Positions 1 to 7,320 of a stretch of 64,000 nucleotides of DNA are shown piece by piece (within the stretch, counting starts at the first letter, position 1; each line of letters opens with the position of its first letter). The stretch is from contig NC_015510.1 of NCBI RefSeq assembly GCF_000212735.1, positions 4,403,001 through 4,467,000 on the forward strand, read 5' to 3'. The DNA is from Haliscomenobacter hydrossis DSM 1100. GTDB lineage: Bacteria > Bacteroidota > Bacteroidia > Chitinophagales > Saprospiraceae. The translations under genes were made by a program, and so were the position numbers. The notes beneath the pieces were generated by a model, which did not search any database, was not told the DNA's origin, and worked only from the letters and a program-made list of their open reading frames with translations.

Positions 1-137
1 CCATCATTTATTTATTGGATAATTACATTCCTTTTTTTCAGCAGCAAACCCTGTTGGCCAAATTATTGACATCTGGCATCGTCTTTTTTTACAATTTCTA
101 CTTAAAAAGGCTGGTTTTTGAAGGTAAATTCATCTGA
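1..137 (+). CDS. C-terminal end of a GtrA-like membrane protein (partial)
   Basis: An open frame enters from the left edge (first full codon at base 3) and stops at TGA 135-137, giving 44 residues. The visible part is one hydrophobic segment ending in a basic, aromatic tail (AKLLTSGIVFFYNFYLKRLV, then FEGKFI). This resembles the last membrane helix of GtrA-family proteins, which carry a conserved N-F-x-x-x-R-x-x-V-F ending and are thought to move lipid-linked sugars across the membrane. The family call rests on that short motif only; the rest of the gene lies outside the window. It is followed by about 90 noncoding bases and then purN on the same strand. Confidence 0.5.
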   Translation, partial: IIYLLDNYIPFFQQQTLLAKLLTSGIVFFYNFYLKRLVFEGKFI

Positions 138-178
138 ATATCATTTTCATCTGTAACCTTCTTGGAGCTTAGACGTTA

Positions 179-210
179 TTGTTATTAACAAAAACTTTGT
201 TGTATCTTTA
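179..210 (+). promoter_or_regulatory. Possible purN promoter
   Basis: TTG at 179-181 and TATCTTTA at 203-210, separated by 21 bases, match the Bacteroidota pattern TTG / TAnnTTTG except for the last base. The site lies 17 bases before the purN start. Weak, because AT-rich spacers give such matches by chance. Confidence 0.3.
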
Positions 211-227
211 TGAAAATAAAATAGCAA

Positions 228-797
228 GTGAAAAACATTGCCATTTTTGCTTCGGGCTCGGGTTCCAATGCCCGGAAGATCATGGAGTACTTTGCGGAAC
301 GCAACGATGTGAGTGTACAAATTGTCATTTCCAATCGCGCCGACGCCGGAGTGTTAAAAATTGCTGAAAATTTTGGGGTTGATTCAATAGTTGTTCAACG
401 CCGTACGTTCTATGAGTCGGAAGATGTATTATCTGTGTTGAATAAATATGAAATCTCCCTGATCGTTTTGGCTGGATTCTTGTGGTTGGTTCCACCGTAC
501 CTAGTCGAAGCGTACCAAGGCCGAATCGTAAATATTCATCCGGCACTCCTCCCTAAATATGGAGGCAAAGGAATGCACGGAATACATGTTCACGAAGCCG
601 TTAAAAAGGCCAATGAAAAAGAAAGTGGAATCACGATTCACTTTGTAAACGACCACTACGACGAAGGTCAAATTATTTTCCAAGCCCGTTGTCAACTTTC
701 ACCCTCGGATGCTCCGGAAGACATTGCCCGGAAGGTCCTACAACTGGAACACAAACACTACCCGGAAATCATAGATCAATTGCTCCATAGGTTTTAA
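228..797 (+). CDS. purN: Phosphoribosylglycinamide formyltransferase (PurN)
   Basis: Cytosolic enzyme of purine synthesis that transfers the formyl group of 10-formyltetrahydrofolate to GAR. The 189 residues match the usual length of about 190-210. GSGSNA near residues 10-15 is the GAR-phosphate binding loop. NIHPALLP near 102-109 holds the catalytic Asn and His, and VNDHYDEG near 140-147 holds the catalytic Asp. The start is GTG at 228, because no ATG in frame would keep the N-terminal beta strand KNIAIFASGSGS. It stands alone; a small hairpin at 803-822 follows. No other pur gene is in the window. Confidence 0.95.
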   Translation: MKNIAIFASGSGSNARKIMEYFAERNDVSVQIVISNRADAGVLKIAENFGVDSIVVQRRTFYESEDVLSVLNKYEISLIVLAGFLWLVPPYLVEAYQGRIVNIHPALLPKYGGKGMHGIHVHEAVKKANEKESGITIHFVNDHYDEGQIIFQARCQLSPSDAPEDIARKVLQLEHKHYPEIIDQLLHRF

Positions 798-802
798 CAA
801 AA

Positions 803-822
803 CCCATGACTTTAGTCGTGGG
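803..822. repeat. Small hairpin between purN and the next gene
   Basis: CCCATGAC (803-810) pairs with GTCGTGGG (815-822) around a TTTA loop, using one G-T pair. No T-run follows, so it is not a clear terminator. Role unknown. Confidence 0.35.
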
Positions 823-837
823 ATAACCAGACACGCT

Positions 838-2901
838 ATGTTGAAAAAACTAGTCTTTTTGCTGCTCAACTTCAGCCTCATTTGCTCCCTTAATGCGCAA
901 ACCGCAAAAAAATTGATGAGACAAGGTGAAGATGCCTTCACCAAGGGAAATTATGTCCAGGCCGCTGATTTTTTTGAAAAATCATGGGTTAAAGGGAAAA
1001 AACCGGAAGCGGTTTTTAAAGCGGGTGAAGCTTACTATCTGCTGCGCAATTACCGCAAAGCCTCCGAAGCATACCTCAACGTGAAGGACAAAAACGATCA
1101 ATTCCCTTTGGTAGGGCTAAAGTATGCCCGCAGCCTCAAGCAGGATGGGCAATACGACAAAGCCTCGAAAGCTTTCAGCGACTTTCGCGACAACTACAAC
1201 GGTGATGGAAAAGCCGTATTGGAAGACATTGTACAATCGGAAATACAGGGTTGTGAACTCGGAAAATTATTGCCCGCTCAAGCCCAGCAAGGCATTGATG
1301 TCAATCATGCTGGTGCAGGTATAAACACCAGTGACAACGAATTTGGTCCATTGCCCATCGACAAGGGGTTGCTTTACTTTTCCTCTACCATTGGAGGTAC
1401 GGCACGTATTTACCGCTCTGGATTGGCCGACAATGCCTGGGGTAAAGGATCTACGCCAGAAAACTTCCCCGTCATCCAGAAAGGTCAATACTGCCATGGC
1501 TCGTTGACTCCTGATGGGCAACGCTTTTATTTCACCATCTGTGATGCGGCTAGTAATTTTAGCAACAGCACCACTCGCTGCGAAATTTACGTGATCCGCA
1601 AACAAGCCGCAGGTTGGTCCGCTCCGGAAATGCTTCCCGAAGCCATCAACGCGAAAGGAACGACCGCTACCCAACCCAACGTCGTACAAGCTGGAGGTAA
1701 GGAAATCCTTTACTTTGCATCCAACCGTACGGGTGGCCGGGGCGGGATGGACCTCTGGTATGCTGAGCGTCCCTTGAGTGCAACCGGGAATACTTTTTCT
1801 AGCCCCATTAACCTGGGGTCAGCCATCAATACCTTGGGTGATGAAATGACCCCTTATTTTAGCCCTGGTGAAGGCGTGCTGTATTTTGCTTCCAACGGCC
1901 AAACGTCAATTGGTGGATTTGATATTTTCAGTTCAAGAGGAGAGCTGAGTAACTGGGCACCAGCCGACAACCTGGGATTGCCTTACAACTCGCCTGCCGA
2001 CGATTATTACTACATCAAACACAGTGATGGAGAAGGGGGCTTTTTGGTGTCGAACCGTATTGTTGCAGGGGAAAAACTGACCACCAAAGACGACGATATT
2101 TTTGAAATCAAAAATAAACTGTTGGTGGCCAAATTGCAAGGGAATGTCTTTGCACAAGAAACTGGTGAGCCCATCAATAGGTATTTGTTGACCTTGTACG
2201 AAATTCGCGCTGACGAGTCGGAATCTATCCTGCTCAACCGTGAATTCAATGCCAGCACTTACGACCTTGAACTGCTGCCCAACCGCAAGTTTCGGGTAGA
2301 GATCACCGCGCAAGGTTACGCTACTGGAGCGTATACCTTTGTTACCGACAACCCGAATGGACAGGCCTATGGTCAACCTTTGATGTTGGTAAAATTGGGT
2401 GGTGGGGTAGCGACTACCAATCCGGCCAATAATAATCCGACTACCAACCCGCCAAACACCAATCCAGGGAACAATCCACCTACCGGGAATCCAAACCCCA
2501 ACTATCCACCGAATACCAATCCAGGGAACAATCCTCCACCCAACAATTATCCTGGAGCCAATCCAAGTGGAGGTACTTACACCGCCCGTGGAGCTGGCCC
2601 GGCAGATAAAGAGGAATACGCTACGGATGCGCCACGTTACGAAGGCGAGTACTATAAAATCCAGTTGGTTGCCTTGAGCAATTACCGGTCTGATGATAAG
2701 CGTTATACGCCATTGACCGAGTTGGGCAATCTACAAACTGAAACGATCCTCAGCAAAAAGATGACCCGCGTATTGGTGGCTACTTTTTATACCAAAGACG
2801 ACGCCAAGCGGGCACTCGCTGCGGTAAAGAAAAAAGGTTTTACCCTGGCCTTCATTGTGAAATACAACAATGGCGAACGTTACGGACGGGTAAATCTGTA
2901 A
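838..2901 (+). CDS. TPR / PD40 beta-propeller / SPOR envelope protein
   Basis: 687 residues with a signal peptide (first 21, ending in LNAQ). Residues about 22-120 are TPR-like (NYVQAADFFEKSWV, NYRKASEAYLNV). Residues about 150-420 carry WD40-like PD40 repeats (LLYFSSTIGGTARIYRS, ILYFASNRTGGRGGMDLWYA, VLYFASNGQTSIGGFDIF). Residues about 430-515 look like a carboxypeptidase-regulatory-type beta domain. Residues about 520-580 are a Pro/Asn/Gly-rich linker, and about 603-687 are SPOR-like. The plan recalls PorE and related T9SS periplasmic proteins, but the peptidoglycan-binding OmpA domain is replaced by SPOR. Likely periplasmic and attached to cell wall or division site; the exact role is unknown. 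Confidence 0.8.
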   Translation: MLKKLVFLLLNFSLICSLNAQTAKKLMRQGEDAFTKGNYVQAADFFEKSWVKGKKPEAVFKAGEAYYLLRNYRKASEAYLNVKDKNDQFPLVGLKYARSLKQDGQYDKASKAFSDFRDNYNGDGKAVLEDIVQSEIQGCELGKLLPAQAQQGIDVNHAGAGINTSDNEFGPLPIDKGLLYFSSTIGGTARIYRSGLADNAWGKGSTPENFPVIQKGQYCHGSLTPDGQRFYFTICDAASNFSNSTTRCEIYVIRKQAAGWSAPEMLPEAINAKGTTATQPNVVQAGGKEILYFASNRTGGRGGMDLWYAERPLSATGNTFSSPINLGSAINTLGDEMTPYFSPGEGVLYFASNGQTSIGGFDIFSSRGELSNWAPADNLGLPYNSPADDYYYIKHSDGEGGFLVSNRIVAGEKLTTKDDDIFEIKNKLLVAKLQGNVFAQETGEPINRYLLTLYEIRADESESILLNREFNASTYDLELLPNRKFRVEITAQGYATGAYTFVTDNPNGQAYGQPLMLVKLGGGVATTNPANNNPTTNPPNTNPGNNPPTGNPNPNYPPNTNPGNNPPPNNYPGANPSGGTYTARGAGPADKEEYATDAPRYEGEYYKIQLVALSNYRSDDKRYTPLTELGNLQTETILSKKMTRVLVATFYTKDDAKRALAAVKKKGFTLAFIVKYNNGERYGRVNL

Positions 2902-2940
2902 TCACCGCCAGCATTAACGATAAATTTGTTCTACTTTTGT

Positions 2941-2983
2941 CGGGGTTTGGGCACGATGGGTGTTCAAACCCCGATTTTTATTG
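2941..2983 (+). terminator. Terminator after the PD40/SPOR gene
   Basis: CGGGGTTTG and CAAACCCCG form a 9-bp stem around a loop of about 15 bases, followed by ATTTTTATT. It lies 40 bases past the stop codon. Two TAnnTTTG boxes (TAAATTTG, TACTTTTG) sit just before it and may be a promoter reading into the same hairpin. Confidence 0.65.
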
Positions 2984-3024
2984 ATGGCTTTTTCCGCCTG
3001 CGGCGGAATTATTTTATTTGAACG

Positions 3025-3099
3025 CCCGCAGATCACGCAGATCGACGCAGATTTTTTTGAATGGTTATATTATCTGCGTTAATCTGCGTGATCTGCGGG
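3025..3099. repeat. Intergenic word-hairpin, unit CGCAGAT
   Basis: The arms at 3025-3052 and 3072-3099 pair over 18 bp, then a 2-base mismatch, then 8 bp. Each arm holds three copies of CGCAGAT. It lies before the pseudouridine synthase start at 3157 and makes the longer reading of that gene from 3061 implausible. Confidence 0.85.
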
Positions 3100-3156
3100 G
3101 GATTTCATTTCATACATCCACCGCAGGTGGGTGTCAAGCTTAATTCAAGGGCTTCC

Positions 3157-3993
3157 ATGGCAAAACAAATGCGCCGTAAACCAAGTGCTAGCGGCAAACC
3201 AAAAACAGAACGCAGACCCAGTGCTTACGGCAAGACAAAAGCAGAACGTAGACCCAGTGCTCCGGAATCCACCGAGGGCATGCGCCTCAATAAATATGTT
3301 GCTCATTGTGGGGTTGCTTCCCGCCGTGAGGCCGCCGAAATTGTCAAACAAGGCCATATTACGGTCAACAGTGTAGTGGAAACGGAACCTTTTTACCAAA
3401 TCAAAACCGGGGATATTGTCAAATACAAAGGCCAGGTCATTCGCCCTGAAGTGCGCCGGGTGTATTATTTGATGAACAAACCCAAAAACGTCATCACCAC
3501 TACCTCCGATGAAAAAGGCCGCAAAACCGTACTGGACCTGGTAGCCGATCGGGTCGAAGAACGGGTATTCCCGGTAGGCCGTCTGGACCGCGATACGACT
3601 GGCCTGCTCTTGCTGACCAACGACGGAGAATTGGCGCTAAAAATGACCCACCCGAGCTACAAAATCAAAAAAATCTACCACGCCACCCTGAATAAAACGG
3701 TTTCCAAAGAGGATCTGGAGAAAATTCGGGCGGGACTGGAACTGGAAGACGGCCCCGCGCCCGTGGATGCCGCCGATTACATTATAGAGCGTCCGCACAG
3801 CGAAGTAGGCCTGACCGTCCACATTGGCCGCAACCGCATCGTGCGCCGCATTTTTGAACACTTGGGCTACGAAGTGCTCAAACTGGATCGGGTGTATTTA
3901 GGCGGATTGACGAAGAAGGATTTGCCACGGGGCTTTGTGCGCAGGTTGACGAGTCAGGAGCTGATTATGTTGAAGCATTTTACGGGGAAGTAG
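3157..3993 (+). CDS. rRNA pseudouridine synthase (RsuA/RluB family)
   Basis: Isomerises a uridine in ribosomal RNA to pseudouridine. The start is placed at ATG 3157 (MAKQMRRK), giving 278 residues, because the longer frame from 3061 runs through a palindromic repeat. Residues about 5-38 are a basic low-complexity tail with a repeated K-x-E-R-R-P-S-A unit. The S4 RNA-binding domain starts near 42 (MRLNKYVAHCGVASRREA). The catalytic motif GRLDRDTTGLLLLTNDGE begins near 141 and contains the nucleophilic Asp. GRNRIVRRIFEHLGYEV near 225 is the second family motif. Family certain; target uridine (RsuA, RluB or RluE-like) not resolved. Confidence 0.92.
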   Translation: MAKQMRRKPSASGKPKTERRPSAYGKTKAERRPSAPESTEGMRLNKYVAHCGVASRREAAEIVKQGHITVNSVVETEPFYQIKTGDIVKYKGQVIRPEVRRVYYLMNKPKNVITTTSDEKGRKTVLDLVADRVEERVFPVGRLDRDTTGLLLLTNDGELALKMTHPSYKIKKIYHATLNKTVSKEDLEKIRAGLELEDGPAPVDAADYIIERPHSEVGLTVHIGRNRIVRRIFEHLGYEVLKLDRVYLGGLTKKDLPRGFVRRLTSQELIMLKHFTGK

Positions 3994-4023
3994 GGGGGGC
4001 TGGTATTTCCTTCCAACAACGCC

Positions 4024-4053
4024 TAACTCCCATTACGCATTTTTTATCGCAGA
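4024..4053. repeat. Left terminal arm of palindromic repeat 1, cut off by the IS
   Basis: Bases 4024-4053 are the exact reverse complement of 5483-5512 at the far side of the IS110 element. Joining 4053 to 5302 restores a left terminal inverted repeat identical to the right one. The two pieces are therefore one palindromic element of about 241 bp, split by the IS insertion. Confidence 0.85.
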
Positions 4054-4077
4054 TGAACTGTGATCAAAAGCAAGGAA

Positions 4078-5070
4078 TTAAACACATTTTTTTTGAATAG
4101 TGAAATTAGGGTCATACAATCGTCCCGATTTCACAACTCCAAAAACAATACGCGCTAGTTTATGCATGACGGCAGTCAAAGCTATTTTACCGTTTTTTTC
4201 TTTAGCGATGATACGTTGGTAAAGGGCTTTACAAGTCGGGTTGTGATTCATGGCACTACGGGCACAGTTAAAGAGTAGTCCCCTAATTTTGCTGTTGCCT
4301 TTCTTGGTGATGAATCTTCGCCCTCGGACTGATTTACCGGAAGAAAACTCAGATGGAGTGAGTCCCAGGAATTTAGCAAAAGCTTTAGCACATTCAAAAG
4401 AACTAAAATCCCCAAAAAGGGTAACCAAGGCTTCGGCGGTGGTTTGACCAATACCTTTGACGGAACTGATTCGCTTAACTAAATCGCATGCTTGAGCCTC
4501 TTCGATTTGAGGTTTGATTTGAGCCTCTAAATCCGCAATAGCCAAGCGCACACTATGCAAAACCTGCTCTAAAGCACGCACAGCAACAGGATTAGGGTCT
4601 ACCAAAAATTGAAAAGCATGCAACTGGTTTTTGAGTTGGCCTTCTTGTTTTTGTAGCGAAACAAGAGCAGAAAAAGCCTCTTTTCGATTTTTTTCAATAC
4701 TGCTGGGCATGCGGTAGACTTGAGTTTTAAGGGTCTGCCCTAGTTGAGAAAGTGTCTGAGCATCCTGGTCATCTGTCTTGTTGGTTTTCATGAGTAGTTT
4801 GGCCATTGAGCGACTTTGAATCGGATTGACAACCGAAAAGGTAGCGCCGACCTTATCTAGGGCATGGATCAGTCTCTGGGAATAAGGCCCAGTATGTTCC
4901 AAAATAAAGAATTTGTCTTTTAGTTCAAGCTTGTTCAACCACTCGAAAATGTCAGCTAATTCATTGGTAATTTTGGCTTTCACCCACCCTCCTTGAGCTT
5001 GAGGATAGGCTACTACAAGTTCGTCTTTAGAGACATCCACACCAACATAAATTTGCGACAAAGTTTGCAT
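4078..5070 (-). CDS. IS110-family transposase (bridge-RNA-guided recombinase)
   Basis: 330 residues, usual for the family. The N-terminal RuvC-like DEDD domain shows Asp12 (VGVDVS), Glu58 (ILEHTG), and Asp100 and Asp103 (KTDDQDA). A helical segment spans about 120-195. The C-terminal Transposase_20 domain begins with helix-hairpin-helix SSVKGIGQTTAEAL near 202 and contains the serine motif PSEFSSGKSVRG near 239-250. Members of this family recombine a circular donor with target DNA under a bridge RNA encoded in the element; the candidate RNA lies immediately upstream at 5100-5265. All expected catalytic residues are present, so the gene is probably active. Confidence 0.96.
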   Translation of the reverse strand: MQTLSQIYVGVDVSKDELVVAYPQAQGGWVKAKITNELADIFEWLNKLELKDKFFILEHTGPYSQRLIHALDKVGATFSVVNPIQSRSMAKLLMKTNKTDDQDAQTLSQLGQTLKTQVYRMPSSIEKNRKEAFSALVSLQKQEGQLKNQLHAFQFLVDPNPVAVRALEQVLHSVRLAIADLEAQIKPQIEEAQACDLVKRISSVKGIGQTTAEALVTLFGDFSSFECAKAFAKFLGLTPSEFSSGKSVRGRRFITKKGNSKIRGLLFNCARSAMNHNPTCKALYQRIIAKEKNGKIALTAVMHKLARIVFGVVKSGRLYDPNFTIQKKCV

Positions 5071-5099
5071 AATCCGCTTATTTTTGTGTTAACGATTTC

Positions 5100-5265
5100 T
5101 TCGAAGTGCTTCATCACCGATCAGCCATCTTCGTAACGCGGGCTCACGGCCCAATGAACTGTTCAGCTTGGAGTGATGATTGGGAGTGGGATCTAACATC
5201 TGCGACGGGCTTTCAAGCCCTAGTAAAGGTCTGATTTTATCCACTCCCCACTTCTTTTCGATTAC
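5100..5265 (-). ncRNA. Predicted bridge RNA of the IS110 element
   Basis: On the minus strand there are two stem-loops in the order known for IS621. The first (5250-5181, outer stem GGGAGTGGAT with ATCCCACTCCC, inner hairpin 5220-5207) has CCTTTACT (5229-5222) on one side. These 8 bases equal the left target flank (5308-5301). On the other side is TCGCAGA (5205-5199), complementary to the right target flank (4053-4047). The second (5179-5111, outer stem TCATCAC with GTGATGA, inner hairpin 5152-5140) has ACAGTTCAT (5162-5154), equal to the element's right end (4061-4053). It also has TACGA (5135-5131), complementary to its left end (5301-5297). All four guides meet at a TC core. Ends of the RNA are approximate. 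Confidence 0.75.
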
Positions 5266-5299
5266 AAAAAAAACATTTTATTGGACATCGCAAACGTAC

Positions 5300-5512
5300 G
5301 AGTAAAGGAGTACACGCGGAGTTTCAGAGGTCTCTATTATTGAAGGTTGGGTTCTTTACCCTAATCACGGCATTGTTACTTGATTTAGGCAAGATTTTCC
5401 TAGAGCACAAACTCCAGCCACCGCAGGTGGCAAACTCCTTAAAACTAAAAAACTCTGCGGAACTCCGCGTGTACTCCTTTACTCTGCGATAAAAAATGCG
5501 TAATGGGAGTTA
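5300..5512. repeat. Palindromic repeat 1, main body
   Basis: This is the rest of the palindromic element disrupted by the IS. It shares nearly its whole length with 23818-24081. A copy-2 segment of about 36 bases, from the end of its left arm, is absent here. The right arm (about 5444-5512) is complementary to the left arm split across 4024-4053 and 5302-5325. It contains the palindrome CCACCGCAGGTGG. No open frame. The DUF262 stop codon lies 2 bases past its end. Confidence 0.85.
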
Positions 5513-5513
5513 T

Positions 5514-6875
5514 TTACTCTTTCCTTGGTCTTGATGCATTACAATATCGATGAGTTAACCTTGCGTTCTCTGGAATAGTCTGACCGCCTAGCCAATATTG
5601 TTCAATATGATCGATTGCTGCATCATCAATGTTCAATATGCGATTTTTACAAATGGTGCAAATAGGTGATGCATTGTATAACTGCTCTTTCAGTTCGTAC
5701 GAAAAACACCGGGGAAGTTTTTTTGTATCTTTGGTAATCTCTGAAAGCAGATAACGCCATTTTTCAAATCGCAGAATTACTCTCCTTTCTTGGCTTGTAC
5801 CTTTTTCAATAGCATCAATAAATTCATCATCTGTGGTTAACAATGTGATATAAGCCTCTTTAATCCGTTCTAAATTTGCGTAGGCAATATTTTTATCAAC
5901 TCTTGCAAAAGAATCCATCAATATATCATATAAAGATGTATTGAAGCGGTTTTTTTCCCAATACCCGTCAGGGTTTTTATCTGTTCCTTTATAGTATCGT
6001 TTAAAGGCTTTATCACCCAAAAGCGATTTTATTATGGATACCGCATTTTTGAAGGCACTTTTCAGTAACTCACTATCGTACTCTGAGATGTTTTGAAACC
6101 TAACCATTTCGTTATTAAAAAAAGTTTTCATTGGTGCTTTGTAGTTGATATAAGTGCTGTGATAGAAAGCGGCAAATCTTAGAACTAATTCGACATCTTT
6201 CATACGTTGATCTGATGATTTCAATCCAAGAAGAGATAAGAAATCAGGGTCTTTAGCTAGTTCTCTAATAAGGTCATTATACTTTCCTCGGTAAATACAA
6301 TTGCGTATTTCTTGAGTATTTAAGGGTACAGATCCTGTATTCAATCGTTCAAAAATTTCAAACTTTAAATTTGGATCTGATTCTTTTTTAAAAGTTATTG
6401 TTCTTATTTGACAATATCTAATCTTATCTTGTATATCCTCAGGTAGCTCTTTGAATGATTTGCCTTGATATTCCTTTAATACTTTAAGTCCGCTTAGTTT
6501 GAAATTTTTATTATCGGGGAAATACCCTTTTAAAAAAGAAAAAAAAGCAGTAAGTCTTTGCTGGCCGTCAATTACATATATTTTCCCATCTAATTCTTCG
6601 GTTAAGTAGATGACAGGCAGTGGAATATCCAGAAGTGCTGACTCAATTAGCCTACTACTTTTGATGATATCCCAAACGAAATATCGTTGAAAATCAGGTT
6701 GAACGTCAAGTTTCCCCCTTTCCCACCTATTGTACAGTCCATCAATTTCTGGATCTGATTGATCGGCATAAATTTTTGTTGAATCATTTGTCAGTAACTC
6801 TGATTCCATTTCTTCAAATTCTTCATCAAAAAAAATTTCTTTAATTACAGAGTTGATAGGTTGATTCATGCTCAT
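5514..6875 (-). CDS. DUF262 / HNH protein (GmrSD-like)
   Basis: 453 residues. The N-terminal DUF262 domain, a ParB-like fold that in GmrS hydrolyses nucleotides, shows QPDFQRYFVWD near 59-69 and VIDGQQRLTAFFSFL near 101-115 with the key D-G-Q-Q-R. The C-terminus (about 406-453) is a compact HNH-like nuclease module: C406-x2-C409, Asp422-His423, Asn436, and a final R-Y-C-N. Such fusions occur in GmrSD-type (type IV) restriction and other anti-phage systems, but also as stand-alone genes of unknown role. The gene is AT-rich compared with its neighbours and sits between an IS/repeat and a 445-base AT-rich gap, which suggests horizontal gain. A defence role is inference only. Confidence 0.85.
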   Translation of the reverse strand: MSMNQPINSVIKEIFFDEEFEEMESELLTNDSTKIYADQSDPEIDGLYNRWERGKLDVQPDFQRYFVWDIIKSSRLIESALLDIPLPVIYLTEELDGKIYVIDGQQRLTAFFSFLKGYFPDNKNFKLSGLKVLKEYQGKSFKELPEDIQDKIRYCQIRTITFKKESDPNLKFEIFERLNTGSVPLNTQEIRNCIYRGKYNDLIRELAKDPDFLSLLGLKSSDQRMKDVELVLRFAAFYHSTYINYKAPMKTFFNNEMVRFQNISEYDSELLKSAFKNAVSIIKSLLGDKAFKRYYKGTDKNPDGYWEKNRFNTSLYDILMDSFARVDKNIAYANLERIKEAYITLLTTDDEFIDAIEKGTSQERRVILRFEKWRYLLSEITKDTKKLPRCFSYELKEQLYNASPICTICKNRILNIDDAAIDHIEQYWLGGQTIPENARLTHRYCNASRPRKE

Positions 6876-7320
6876 GGCTAATTATTTGTATTTTGAAAGG
6901 CTTGATTCTTAAAAGCATGCATATTTTATACCCTTACAGTTGTTCGGTTAAAGTGAACTGTTAGCAAATTGAACTCTTCAAAATATGAGAGGGAGGTAAC
7001 AATCAACAGTATTAACAACTAAAATAAGGATGTAAAAATGATAGCCTCAATAATTATATAAAAGCTCTTTTTTAAAAGAAGTGAACATGCCAAAAATAGC
7101 ACAATTGTTTTGTTTTCAAGTTATTTATTTTGGTATGATGTCTAAAATATTTAAAATAGTCAATAATTTGACATTTTTTGCTTTTACATCAAATGTTATT
7201 TGTGTCTTGCCCCTCTCCGTCAACCTCCTAAAATCCAAAAATCCCCCACCCCAATGACATCGCTCACTTGGCATTCCCCCTAAAATCCCGTAATTTGGCG
7301 CTTAACCAAATTACTGCTCA
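6876..7320. other. AT-rich divergent gap
   Basis: 445 bases between the start of the DUF262 gene (minus strand) and methylmalonyl-CoA mutase (plus strand). It must hold both promoters, but no convincing TTG/TAnnTTTG pair was found. GTAATTTGG near 7291 is an imperfect match in front of the mutase. No open frame or hairpin of note. Confidence 0.5.

Larger units (their letters stand above)
4054..5299 (-). mobile_element. IS110-family insertion sequence, 1246 bp
   Basis: The element reads on the minus strand. Its left end is at 5299, followed by a 219-base noncoding leader, the transposase 5070-4078, and a short right end to 4054. Both ends abut GA (TC on the element's strand) at 4052-4053 and 5300-5301. 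Removing the element and one GA exactly rebuilds the palindrome it sits in. There are no terminal inverted repeats, as usual for the IS110 group. The long noncoding stretch lies upstream of the transposase, as in IS621 and unlike IS1111-type elements. It appears intact. Confidence 0.85.

Noticed and set aside
803-822. IS200/IS605-type terminal hairpin
   Set aside because: The stem resembles such ends but no TnpA/TnpB remnant or second end is nearby.
3061-3156. N-terminal extension of the pseudouridine synthase frame
   Set aside because: It translates the right arm of the CGCAGAT hairpin and has no family similarity; ATG 3157 fits better.
4024-5512. Composite transposon with the 4024-4053 and 5483-5512 sequences as IS terminal repeats
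   Set aside because: The transposase is IS110-type, which lacks such repeats. The right-hand sequence continues into a palindrome also present at 23818-24081 without an IS, so the repeats belong to the target.
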